From Lachnospiraceae bacterium (GTDB lineage Bacteria; Bacillota; Clostridia; Lachnospirales; Lachnospiraceae), in assembly GCA_024697595.1 (NCBI GenBank), contig JAILFK010000002.1, forward strand, positions 1-64,000: a stretch of DNA of 64,000 nt. Direction: 5' to 3'. The position numbers and the translations under genes were made by a program. The notes beneath the pieces were generated by a model. It did no database searches. It was given only the letters and a program-made list of their open reading frames with translations, and had not been told where the DNA came from. Every line of letters begins with the position of its first letter. The first letter of the stretch is position 1. Positions 26,230-34,395 of the stretch are shown piece by piece.

Positions 26230-28308
26230 ATGATTAACAAAGACAAGTTAGCTGAAATGACAGATGAATATGATGAGAGATATCAGTTGATGTTAGATAG
26301 AATCACAGAGATATCTCAAGAGGCTGAAGTGGAGTCTCCATACAAGGAATATTTTCTGGAGGTGGCTTTATATATTAGAGATGTTATGGAAGTTTATGAG
26401 ATGGCATCTCAGCGCCTTATAGTAAAAGATTCAGAGGGTAAATGTAAGAAATATCACGACAGACTTTTTAATAGGATGTTGCCAGAAAATTATGAGAAAT
26501 CATTTTTGAATCCTGCCTATGCGGTAAAAGTTATGGGCAAAGATATGGGGCAGTTATTGTCATGCCTTTATGCGGATGTCTTATCGTTGGCAGCAGCGGC
26601 TTATGAGCTTAGAATGGATTATATCTGTGTCTGGAGCGAACTATTCGTTCAGGTTTATTGTTGCTTTGTGGATGATACGGAGGACGAGTGGCGATATAAA
26701 AATGCCAAGGATGCAATCTATTGGTTCTATCATGATTACACAGAGCTTTTTGTTGCAGATAGTATCAGGGCATCCATCGATACAGAGTATGATTTCATGT
26801 ATGACATGATCATGTTTTCTGATTTATCCAACAATGATTATCTATATAGATATGGTTCTCCAATTGGCAAAAACGAGATTGGACTTGCTGAGTATTTAAG
26901 AAGTTTGCCTCAGGAAAAAATTGATGCCATGGCGGCAACTTACACAGGTGGCTATCGCAAGGGCTTTGAGGTGACCGGTCGAGATTTTGCCAAGAAAAAG
27001 ACGGTGAAAGTTGAGGCTCCAATAGGATTTGAGCGAGTGGTTAGAACAGCTATTAAGCAGTTTAAGGAAATGGGCTTACATGCCACATTTAACAGAGAGT
27101 CCAATACATCGATCTCAGGTCGAGGTGGAAGAAAGCGCGGTATTTATTCCACTTCTATAAATCCTCAGTTTGATTTTGATCACAAGGATGATAGAGCTAT
27201 ATATTTTGATAAAAATTATGTGGAGCGCAGATTAGAGGTTGTCAGTGATACTTATGAGAAAAATAAGGACAAGGCAGCAGTATTTGGCGGCCCTGCAGTG
27301 GTAGAAGTCTTCGGGCAGGTTCCTTTTTCTCCTGTTAGCAAGGAGGAAAATATTGCCTATGCAGATAAGCAGAATTCCCTTTCAGTTTACTTTATGTCTG
27401 AGAGCGGTCAGATTGTAAACAAATATATCCCGGGAGATGAATACAGCTTTACAATTATTGCTTATCCACTTCCAGAAATCGGTGATGATTTCGAGGAAAT
27501 ATTTGAAAAAACTGTTGAGATCAACAATTTAGATTATGAGGTTTATCAGGAAGTTCAAAGCAAGATTATCGACGTGTTAGACCAGGGTGAATATGTGCAT
27601 GTCACTGGAAGAAATGGTAATCATACTGATATTAAGGTGCATTTACATGAACTTCCAAATCCTGCGGAGCAGACAATATTTGAAAACTGCGTGGCGGATG
27701 TAAATATTCCAGTGGGAGAGGTTTTCACATCTCCAGTACTAGAGGGAACAACCGGTGTGCTGCATGTGACACAGGTGTACCTTATGGAGTATAATTATAA
27801 GGATTTGGAATTTGTCTTTGAGGACGGTTGCGTCAAGTCTTATAATTGTAGTAATTTTGAAAATGATAAAGACAATAAGAAATATATTTTCGATAATATT
27901 TTACATAAACACGAGACTTTGCCTATCGGTGAGTTTGCAATAGGAACCAATACTATTGCTTACAAGATGGGTATTGACTACAAGATTCAGGATAAGTTGC
28001 CAATCTTGATAGCGGAGAAGACTGGTCCTCATTTTGCAGTGGGCGATACATGTTATTCCCATGCGGAGGATGTGGCGGTATACAATGCCAATGGCAAGGA
28101 GATTATCGCCAGGGAAAATAGTTTTTCTCTCAAGAGACATGAGGATATGTCCAAGGCTTATTTCAATTGTCATACAGATATTACTATTCCATATGATGAA
28201 CTTGGTGATATCACAGTATTGACGGCAGATGGCAGAGAACTTCCAATTATAAAGGAAGGTAAATTTGTAGTTCCAGGCACTGAAATATTAAATGAGGCTT
28301 TGAATTAG
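26230..28308 (+). CDS. M29-family-like aminopeptidase with large N-terminal domain
   Basis: The 692-residue protein has a C-terminal half matching aminopeptidase T/AmpS (MEROPS M29): VHVTGRNGNHTDIKV, the metal-ligand Glu in VPVGEVFTSP-like IPVGEVFTSPVL near residue 496, a second Glu in LPIGEFAIGTN near 568, then GPHFAVGDTCYSHAED near 598 with the likely His and Asp ligands. Normal M29 enzymes have about 410 residues, so the first 280 residues are extra; they are largely helical, acidic and lack recognised motifs. Expected activity is metal-dependent removal of N-terminal residues in the cytosol. It closes the pyrE-led gene cluster. Confidence 0.75.
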   Translation: MINKDKLAEMTDEYDERYQLMLDRITEISQEAEVESPYKEYFLEVALYIRDVMEVYEMASQRLIVKDSEGKCKKYHDRLFNRMLPENYEKSFLNPAYAVKVMGKDMGQLLSCLYADVLSLAAAAYELRMDYICVWSELFVQVYCCFVDDTEDEWRYKNAKDAIYWFYHDYTELFVADSIRASIDTEYDFMYDMIMFSDLSNNDYLYRYGSPIGKNEIGLAEYLRSLPQEKIDAMAATYTGGYRKGFEVTGRDFAKKKTVKVEAPIGFERVVRTAIKQFKEMGLHATFNRESNTSISGRGGRKRGIYSTSINPQFDFDHKDDRAIYFDKNYVERRLEVVSDTYEKNKDKAAVFGGPAVVEVFGQVPFSPVSKEENIAYADKQNSLSVYFMSESGQIVNKYIPGDEYSFTIIAYPLPEIGDDFEEIFEKTVEINNLDYEVYQEVQSKIIDVLDQGEYVHVTGRNGNHTDIKVHLHELPNPAEQTIFENCVADVNIPVGEVFTSPVLEGTTGVLHVTQVYLMEYNYKDLEFVFEDGCVKSYNCSNFENDKDNKKYIFDNILHKHETLPIGEFAIGTNTIAYKMGIDYKIQDKLPILIAEKTGPHFAVGDTCYSHAEDVAVYNANGKEIIARENSFSLKRHEDMSKAYFNCHTDITIPYDELGDITVLTADGRELPIIKEGKFVVPGTEILNEALN

Positions 28309-28383
28309 TGAAAACGTATATAAATTCATTTATGGTGAATTTTAAGTAAATATAAGTAAAGATTATTTTAAAAGGAGACTATC

Positions 28384-28887
28384 ATGGCAAAAGTAGGTAT
28401 TGTAATGGGCAGTGATTCAGATATGCCAGTAATGGCCAAGGCTGCTGAAATTTTAGAGAAATTTGGTATTGAGTATGAGATGACAATTATTTCAGCTCAC
28501 AGAGAACCAGATGTATTTTATGATTATGCAAAGACTGCAGAGGAGAAAGGCTTCAAGCTTATTATCGCAGGAGCAGGTAAGGCAGCACATCTTCCAGGAA
28601 TGTGTGCAGCAATCTTTCCAATGCCAGTAATTGGAATTCCAATGAAGACTTCTGATTTAGGTGGAGTGGATTCCCTTTATTCAATTGTTCAGATGCCTAC
28701 AGGAATCCCTGTTGCAACTGTTGCAATCAATGGTGGAGCAAATGCTGGAATTCTTGCAGCCAAGATTTTGGCTACATCTGATGCAGCACTTCTTCAGAAG
28801 GTAAAGGATTATAGTGTTGAGTTAAAAGAGCAGGTAGAGGCCAAAGATGCCAAGTTACAGAAGGAAGGCTACAAGGCTTTCTTATAA
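28384..28887 (+). CDS. purE: N5-carboxyaminoimidazole ribonucleotide mutase
   Basis: PurE moves the carboxyl group of N5-CAIR to give CAIR in purine synthesis. The 167-residue protein has GIVMGSDSDMPVM at the start, ISAHREPDVFYDYAK near residue 39, GAGKAAHLPGM near residue 62 and the MPTGIPVATVAINGGANAG region near residue 103. AAAGGAG precedes the ATG. It heads a purE-purM-purN-purD run; purF, purL, purC and purH are absent from the window. No purine riboswitch is recognisable in the short leader. Confidence 0.96.
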   Translation: MAKVGIVMGSDSDMPVMAKAAEILEKFGIEYEMTIISAHREPDVFYDYAKTAEEKGFKLIIAGAGKAAHLPGMCAAIFPMPVIGIPMKTSDLGGVDSLYSIVQMPTGIPVATVAINGGANAGILAAKILATSDAALLQKVKDYSVELKEQVEAKDAKLQKEGYKAFL

Positions 28888-28926
28888 AATGATAGTTTGA
28901 TTTATACATATCCAAGGAGGAATAAA

Positions 28927-29952
28927 ATGGATTATAAGAGCGCAGGAGTTGATATTGAAGCAGGTTACGAGTCAGTTGAACTTATGAAAAAGTTCGTAAA
29001 GGGTACTATGAGACCAGAAGTACTTGGTGGCCTTGGTGGATTCTCAGGAGCATTTTCATTAGAGAAGATTAAGCAGATGGATGATCCAGTACTTTTATCT
29101 GGAACAGACGGTTGTGGAACAAAGGTTCAACTAGCTTATATTATGGATAAGCATGATACAATCGGTATCGATGCAGTTGCCATGTGTGTAAATGATGTGG
29201 CATGTGCAGGTGGAGAACCACTTTTCTTCTTAGATTATATTGCTTGCGGTAAGAATTACCCAGAGAAGATTGCTACAATCGTAAGCGGTGTTGCAGAGGG
29301 ATGTAAGCAATCAGGAGCTGCACTTATCGGTGGAGAGACAGCTGAGCATCCAGGGCTTATGCCAGAGGAAGAGTATGATTTGGCTGGATTTGCAGTTGGT
29401 ATTGTAGATAGAAAAGACATTATCACAGGAGAGAACTTAAAGGATGGAGATGTACTTATCGGTATGGCAAGTACAGGTGTTCATTCAAATGGATTCTCCC
29501 TTGTTAGAAAGATTTTTAAGATGGACAAGGCTAGTCTTGATACATATTATGATGAGCTTGGAACAACTCTCGGTGAGGCTTTAATTGCTCCAACACGTAT
29601 TTATGTTGGTGCTATGAAGTCTATCAAGGATGCAGGAGTTACTGTAAAAGCTTGCTCACATATTACAGGTGGTGGTTTCTATGAGAACATTCCACGTATG
29701 CTTCCGGAAGGAAAGCACGCTGTAGTTGAGAAGGATTCCTATGACATTCCTCCAATCTTTAAGCTTATGGCTCGTGAGGGAAATGTTGATGAGCAGATGA
29801 TGTACAACACTTACAATATGGGCCTTGGAATGATTGTTGCTGTTGATCCAGCTGATGTAGATAAGACTATGGAAGCTATCAAGGCAGCAGGAGATAAGCC
29901 TTATGTAGTCGGAAAGATTAAGGACGGCGACAAGGGTGTTACTTTAGTTTAA
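28927..29952 (+). CDS. purM: Phosphoribosylformylglycinamidine cyclo-ligase (AIR synthetase)
   Basis: PurM closes the imidazole ring with ATP. The 341-residue protein has DYKSAGVDIEAGYESV at the start, the GGFSGAFSL segment, the ATP-site LLSGTDGCGTKVQLAY near residue 54, DAVAMCVNDVACAGGEPLFF near residue 83, ALIGGETAEHPG near residue 134 and THS-type CSHITGGGFYENIPR near residue 241. ATG 28927 follows AAGGAGG by six bases; an upstream in-frame ATG lacks a ribosome site. Confidence 0.96.
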   Translation: MDYKSAGVDIEAGYESVELMKKFVKGTMRPEVLGGLGGFSGAFSLEKIKQMDDPVLLSGTDGCGTKVQLAYIMDKHDTIGIDAVAMCVNDVACAGGEPLFFLDYIACGKNYPEKIATIVSGVAEGCKQSGAALIGGETAEHPGLMPEEEYDLAGFAVGIVDRKDIITGENLKDGDVLIGMASTGVHSNGFSLVRKIFKMDKASLDTYYDELGTTLGEALIAPTRIYVGAMKSIKDAGVTVKACSHITGGGFYENIPRMLPEGKHAVVEKDSYDIPPIFKLMAREGNVDEQMMYNTYNMGLGMIVAVDPADVDKTMEAIKAAGDKPYVVGKIKDGDKGVTLV

Positions 29953-29962
29953 TATGAATTTA

Positions 29963-30014
29963 ATCCAATGCCATTGCATTACCAATGATAGTTGATATTG
30001 CGATGGCTTTGGTT
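29963..30014 (+). other. Hairpin between purM and purN
   Basis: CCAATGCCATTGC (29963-29975) and GCGATGGCTTTGG (about 30000-30014) pair with two mismatches. No T-run follows, so it is not a standard terminator; it may stabilise or separate parts of the pur mRNA. Confidence 0.4.
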
Positions 30015-30063
30015 GGTTTATAGCTGAAATTTAAAGGCCATGATATAGGAGAATAGAAATAAA

Positions 30064-30684
30064 ATGAAGATAGCAGTTTTAGTTTCTGGAGGTGGAACAA
30101 ACCTTCAGGCTATTATCGATAAGATTGCAGATGGAACTATCACAAATACTGAGATAGCTCTTGTTATTGCCAACAATCAAGGGGCATTTGCCTTAGAGCG
30201 AGCTGCCAAAGCTGGTATTCCAGCAGAGTGCATTTCACCAAAGAACTTTGCATCTAGGGATGAGTTCAATGTGGCTTTGACCAATAGACTTGTGGAGTCT
30301 GGAGTTGACCTTATTGTTTTGGCAGGATTTTTGGTAAATATACCACCTATGATGGTGGAGAAATTCCCAAACAAGATTATAAATATCCATCCATCTCTCA
30401 TCCCAAGTTTTTGCGGAAAGGGATTTTATGGATTGCATGTACATGAAGGAGTATTGGCAAGAGGCGTAAAAGTCACAGGTGCCACAGTTCACTTTGTGGA
30501 CGATGGAACAGACACAGGCCCAATCATCTTGCAGAAGGCTGTAAATGTGGAGCAGGGAGACGACCCGAAGACATTGCAGCTTCGTGTAATGGAGCAAGCA
30601 GAGTGGAACATCTTACCACAGGCCATCGATATGATTGCCAACGGCAAAGTCTCAGTGGTAGACGGCCACGTCATAATTGAGTAA
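30064..30684 (+). CDS. purN: Phosphoribosylglycinamide formyltransferase
   Basis: PurN formylates GAR with 10-formyltetrahydrofolate. The 206-residue protein has LVSGGGTNLQAIID at the start, LAGFLVNIPPMMVEKF near residue 87, the catalytic Asn-His in INIHPSLIPSF near residue 107, and the Asp in HFVDDGTDTGPII near residue 144. It is the third gene of the pur run. Its final codons lie inside a duplicated intergenic element that continues toward purD. Confidence 0.96.
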   Translation: MKIAVLVSGGGTNLQAIIDKIADGTITNTEIALVIANNQGAFALERAAKAGIPAECISPKNFASRDEFNVALTNRLVESGVDLIVLAGFLVNIPPMMVEKFPNKIINIHPSLIPSFCGKGFYGLHVHEGVLARGVKVTGATVHFVDDGTDTGPIILQKAVNVEQGDDPKTLQLRVMEQAEWNILPQAIDMIANGKVSVVDGHVIIE

Positions 30685-30810
30685 AGTAGCATATGCCGAC
30701 GAGAGGAGGCTATAATAATTGAGTTAAAGTAGTGGATGCCGACGTGAACATGTCCTTTAAGCACTTCGTGTCAGAAGTGCGTAAGGATCATGTGGGAGGA
30801 GGCTATAATT
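30675..30810 (+). repeat. Tandem duplicated purN-tail element with strong hairpin
   Basis: Copy 1 (30675-30716) and copy 2 (30717-30810) share AATTGAGT(T)AAAGTAG, ATGCCGACG and GGAGGCTATAAT. Copy 1 contains the last codons and stop of purN. Copy 2 has an added segment folding into a long hairpin: ACATG/CATGT, TCCTT/AAGGA and GCACTTC/GAAGTGC (30748-30793) around a six-base loop. No T-run follows. It looks like a duplication of the gene end carrying a structured insert between purN and purD. Confidence 0.6.
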
Positions 30811-30833
30811 AATTAAATTAACGGAGGATCATC

Positions 30834-32108
30834 ATGAAGGTTTTAGTAGTTGGAAGCGGCGGCAGAGAACACGCAATTTGCACTGCAGTGGCGAAGAGCT
30901 CCCGCGTAGACAAAATTTATTGCGCACCAGGAAATGCAGGAATTGCATCTCTCGCAGAATGCGTAGCAATCGGTGCAATGGAATTTGATAAATTAGTGGC
31001 ATTTGCCAAGGAAAAAGAGATTGATTTTACAATCATCGGAATGGACGATCCGCTTGTAGGTGGTATCGTTGACAGATTCGAGGCCGAAGGATTGAAGTGC
31101 TTTGGACCTCGTGAAAATGCAGCTATCCTAGAAGGTTCAAAAGCATTTTCCAAGGATTTGATGAAGAAATACAATATCCCAACAGCTGGATATGAAAACT
31201 TCACAGACCCTGAGGAAGCTTTGAAATATTTAGAGACAGCCAAGATGCCTATTGTATTAAAGGCTGACGGATTAGCACTTGGTAAGGGTGTACTTATCTG
31301 TGAGACACTTGAGGAGGCCAAGGCTGGTGTCAAGGAGATCATGGAGGATAAGAAGTTCGGAACAGCTGGAAACACTATGGTTGTTGAGGAGTTTATGACA
31401 GGTCGTGAGGTTTCAGTTCTCTCATTTGTAGACGGTAAGACAATCAAGATAATGGATTCAGCCCAGGATCACAAGCGTGCTGGCGATGGCGATACAGGAC
31501 TTAATACAGGTGGTATGGGTAACTTCTCGCCAAGTCCATTTTACACAGCAGAAGTTGATGAGTTCTGTCAGAAATATATTTTCCAGCCAACAGTCGATGC
31601 TATGGCAGCTGAGGGTAGAGAGTTCAAGGGCGTAATTTTCTTCGGACTTATGCTTACAGAGGAAGGCCCAAAGGTGTTGGAGTACAATGCTAGATTTGGA
31701 GATCCTGAGGCCCAGGTAGTTCTTCCAAGACTTGAAAATGATATTATTGACGTGATGGAAGCTTGTGTTGACGGAACACTTGATCAGATTGATTTGAAGT
31801 TTGAAGACAGAGCGACTGTTTGCGTTGTTTTAGCTTCTGATGGATATCCAGTTGCTTACGAGAAGGGTAAGAAGATTACTGGACTTGAGAACTTTGATGA
31901 CAAGAAGGATTACTATTGCTTCCACGCTGGAACAAAGTTTGATGACAATGGTGATATTGTGACAAATGGTGGTAGAGTACTTGGAGTTACAGCTACAGCA
32001 GATACTTTAAAAGAGGCTCGTGCTAAGGCATACGAGGCCACTGAGTGGGTGAACTTCGACAATAAGTATATGCGTCATGACATTGGAAAAGCCATTGATG
32101 AGGCGTAA
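30834..32108 (+). CDS. purD: Phosphoribosylamine-glycine ligase
   Basis: PurD joins glycine to phosphoribosylamine with ATP. The 424-residue ATP-grasp protein starts with KVLVVGSGGREHAICTAV, has GPRENAAILEGSKAFSKDLM near residue 92, the ATP-lid LKADGLALGKGV near residue 142, and the metal-site EYNARFGDPEAQVVLPRL near residue 284. ACGGAGG precedes the ATG. It is the last gene of the pur run and ends at a terminator. Confidence 0.96.
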   Translation: MKVLVVGSGGREHAICTAVAKSSRVDKIYCAPGNAGIASLAECVAIGAMEFDKLVAFAKEKEIDFTIIGMDDPLVGGIVDRFEAEGLKCFGPRENAAILEGSKAFSKDLMKKYNIPTAGYENFTDPEEALKYLETAKMPIVLKADGLALGKGVLICETLEEAKAGVKEIMEDKKFGTAGNTMVVEEFMTGREVSVLSFVDGKTIKIMDSAQDHKRAGDGDTGLNTGGMGNFSPSPFYTAEVDEFCQKYIFQPTVDAMAAEGREFKGVIFFGLMLTEEGPKVLEYNARFGDPEAQVVLPRLENDIIDVMEACVDGTLDQIDLKFEDRATVCVVLASDGYPVAYEKGKKITGLENFDDKKDYYCFHAGTKFDDNGDIVTNGGRVLGVTATADTLKEARAKAYEATEWVNFDNKYMRHDIGKAIDEA

Positions 32109-32144
32109 TGTTATAAGGTTATTTCATAATATTTTTCACAGAGG

Positions 32145-32173
32145 AGGACTTCGGATTATCGAGGTCCTTTTTG
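32145..32173 (+). terminator. Terminator of the pur run
   Basis: AGGACTTCG (32145-32153) pairs with CGAGGTCCT (32160-32168), one G-U pair included, followed by T5. Confidence 0.85.
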
Positions 32174-32268
32174 GTTAAAACTATTACAGACAAAAACAAC
32201 CTAAAATAACCATTTAGGCTCTGTTAAAAATGCCTAAAACAATGTAGAATAATCATAAATAATCCTAT

Positions 32269-32296
32269 TTTTTGTTGTACTAAAATAGGTTATAAT
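32269..32296 (+). promoter_or_regulatory. Promoter of pyruvate kinase
   Basis: A consensus TATAAT lies at 32291-32296 with a weak TTTTTG -35 about 16 bases upstream (32269-32274). The start codon is 47 bases downstream. Confidence 0.45.
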
Positions 32297-32342
32297 TTCA
32301 CAGGCTAATAAGAAAAGAGATTAAAGAATAGGAGATAATCAG

Positions 32343-33770
32343 ATGGGTGATTATAGAAGAAAAACAAAGATTGTATGTACTCTTGGACCTGCAAGTGAAG
32401 GTGAAGAGGTTATGCGCAAAGTTATTCTTGCTGGAATGAATGTTGCGAGATTCAACTTTTCACATGGTGAGCATGATGAGCAGAGAAGAAAGTTCAATAC
32501 TTTAAAGAAATTAAGAGAAGAATTACAGATGCCTGTTGCGGCATTATTAGATACCAAGGGGCCTGAGATTCGTCTTAGAACCTTTGAAAACGAGAGCATT
32601 ATGCTCAAAGAAGGACAGACATTTACATTGACAACAGATCAAAATGTCATTGGAAATGAGGAGCGCGTTGCCATCAGTTATGAAGGTCTTACATCAGATG
32701 TTCATGCAGGTACACATATTCTTATCGATGATGGTCTTATCGAGATGATCGTCACAGACGTAAAGGATAAAGATATCGTTTGTAAGGTGTTAAATGGTGG
32801 TAAGGTTTCAAATAAGAAGGGTGTAAATGTACCAAATGCAAACCTTTCTATGGAATTTATCAGCCCAAAGGACAAGAAGGACTTGATCTTTGCTGTTCAG
32901 GAGGGATTTGATTTTGTGGCTGCATCATTTACAAGAACTGCTGATGATATTTTGGCAATTCGTGATGTGTTAAATGAGTACGGCGGAGAGAAGATCAAGA
33001 TTATTGCCAAGATTGAGAACAATCAGGGTATTGAAAATATTGATGATATCATTGAGGTGTCTGACGGAGTAATGGTTGCTCGTGGAGACATGGGTGTTGA
33101 GGTTCCTATGGAGGAAGTTCCTGTTATTCAGAAGATGCTTATCAAAAAGGTTTACCGTGCAGGTAAGATTGTTATCACAGCAACACAGATGTTGGATTCT
33201 ATGATGAGCCATCCAAGACCAACTAGAGCAGAGGTGGCTGATGTGGCAAATGCTATTTATGATGGTACTTCAGCAATCATGCTTTCAGGCGAGTCTGCTG
33301 CTGGAAAGTATCCAGTGGATGCAGTTAAGACAATGGATAGAATTGCCAAGAGAATTGAGCAGGATATCAACTATACACACAGACTTCAGCAGAGAGGTGA
33401 TGTTGAGCCAAATATTACTGATGCGGTTTCACATTCAACATGTCTTCTTGCAGCTGATTTAAATGCAACAGCTATTGTTACAGTAACAAAATCTGGAAGA
33501 ACAGCTAGAATGATCAACAAGTATCGTCCAGAGAGCCCAATTATTGCTGGATGTATCTCAGAGCAGGTATGGCGTCAGATGGGTATGTGCTGGGGTGTTA
33601 CACCAATTCTTGTTGATGAGCAGGATAGCCCGGAGAAGTTGTTTGATCATGCATTGGAAAGAGCCAAGGCGGCTCATCTTGTAAAAGAGGGAGATGTTGC
33701 AGTTCTTACAGCTGGAGTTCCAGTGGGAATTTCAGGAACAACAAACCTTATTAAGGCTGTAGAAGTTTAA
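32343..33770 (+). CDS. pyk: Pyruvate kinase
   Basis: Pyruvate kinase makes ATP and pyruvate from phosphoenolpyruvate. The 475-residue protein has KTKIVCTLGPASEGEEV at the start, VARFNFSHGEHDEQ near residue 34, DTKGPEIRL near residue 68, the catalytic IIAKIENNQGIENIDDI near residue 220, VARGDMGVEVP, and TATQMLDSMMSHPRPTRAE near residue 279. It lacks the extra C-terminal phosphohistidine-like domain found in Bacillus enzymes. It is monocistronic, between a promoter and a strong terminator. Confidence 0.97.
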   Translation: MGDYRRKTKIVCTLGPASEGEEVMRKVILAGMNVARFNFSHGEHDEQRRKFNTLKKLREELQMPVAALLDTKGPEIRLRTFENESIMLKEGQTFTLTTDQNVIGNEERVAISYEGLTSDVHAGTHILIDDGLIEMIVTDVKDKDIVCKVLNGGKVSNKKGVNVPNANLSMEFISPKDKKDLIFAVQEGFDFVAASFTRTADDILAIRDVLNEYGGEKIKIIAKIENNQGIENIDDIIEVSDGVMVARGDMGVEVPMEEVPVIQKMLIKKVYRAGKIVITATQMLDSMMSHPRPTRAEVADVANAIYDGTSAIMLSGESAAGKYPVDAVKTMDRIAKRIEQDINYTHRLQQRGDVEPNITDAVSHSTCLLAADLNATAIVTVTKSGRTARMINKYRPESPIIAGCISEQVWRQMGMCWGVTPILVDEQDSPEKLFDHALERAKAAHLVKEGDVAVLTAGVPVGISGTTNLIKAVEV

Positions 33771-33792
33771 TATTGTAATTATGATTTATATA

Positions 33793-33830
33793 AATGGATG
33801 CGTCCAACTTGATGGATGCATCCATTTTTT
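33793..33830 (+). terminator. Terminator of pyk
   Basis: ATGGATGCGTCCA and TGGATGCATCCAT form a 13-base stem with a short loop followed by T6. The T-run abuts the stop codon of the convergent DUF4250 gene. Confidence 0.9.
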
Positions 33831-34005
33831 ATTTAAACTGATTGATCTGCGGATTATAAAAATAATCTATAGTTGCCAAGTCATTGATGAGTTGATTCTT
33901 GTCGATGTTTTCACTGGAACATAATTCATCGAGGCTTTCATATTTATCACGTAATGTTGTATTGATAACACTTAAAAGCATTACCTTATCTTTTGGTAAG
34001 TACAT
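33829..34005 (-). CDS. Small DUF4250-like protein
   Basis: The 58-residue protein reads MYLPKDKVMLLSVINTTLRD followed by an acidic helix and ends YFYNPQINQF. This matches my recollection of the DUF4250 family (LPKDP-MLLS-VNTKLRD ... YDPERNQF), found widely in Clostridia with unknown function. The ATG at 34005 follows AAGGAG; a longer reading with 31 more residues starts inside an upstream repeat and is rejected. A TATAAT at 34053-34048 on the minus strand gives it a promoter. Confidence 0.78.
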   Translation of the reverse strand: MYLPKDKVMLLSVINTTLRDKYESLDELCSSENIDKNQLINDLATIDYFYNPQINQFK

Positions 34006-34035
34006 GTTATATCTCCTTAATCTGAGTTTTTTTAG

Positions 34036-34252
34036 CATTATTCCAATATTATACAGAAGATGTGCTTTGAGTAAAATATTTAAAGCGTTAATTAGCATCT
34101 TACATTATTCCAATATTATACAGAAGATGTGCTTTAGGCAAAAACATTGAAAACGTCAGCACTTAATGAGCAATTTATTGCGAATTTAGTACTGCTACGT
34201 TTTCACTGTAGCGAGAGCGTTTTTGCAAAAGTACTCTTCTGTATAATATGGA
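34036..34252. repeat. Direct and inverted copies of a promoter-bearing motif (fold-back element)
   Basis: A 33-base sequence occurs identically at 34036-34068 and 34103-34135 (CATTATTCCAATATTATACA onward). A third copy lies inverted at 34235-34252 (TCTTCTGTATAATATGGA). The second and third copies extend into matching arms: GCAAAAAC near 34137 against GTTTTTGC near 34218, and GAAAACG against CGTTTTC, making an imperfect fold-back of about 150 bases with a GCAATTTATTGC core. Each copy holds a TATAAT: minus strand in the first two, plus strand in the third. This explains most of the 390-base gap between DUF4250 and pta. Confidence 0.7.
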
Positions 34253-34326
34253 CTATAAATACGTACTATTAATATGCACGATATAATACGTATATCTATA
34301 CGCTACATTGTTCTACAATAAATACT

Positions 34327-34354
34327 TTGAAAAACAATGTCAAGGTGCTAAAAT
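34327..34354 (+). promoter_or_regulatory. Promoter of pta
   Basis: TTGAAA (34327-34332), a 16-base spacer and TAAAAT (34349-34354) preceded by TGC form an extended -10 promoter. ACATTGTT (34305-34312) and AACAATGT (34333-34340) are inverted copies flanking the -35, a possible operator. Confidence 0.6.
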
Positions 34355-34395
34355 TGAATACAGATTAAAACTTTATTTATAAAGGAGTATGATTT

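Noticed and set aside
28309..28383. Purine riboswitch before purE
   Set aside because: The 75-base A/T-rich spacer shows none of the conserved purine-aptamer loops.
34006..34098. N-terminal extension of the DUF4250 protein by 31 residues
   Set aside because: The extension crosses the promoter-bearing repeat, whereas the shorter start has an AAGGAG site and matches the family N-terminus.
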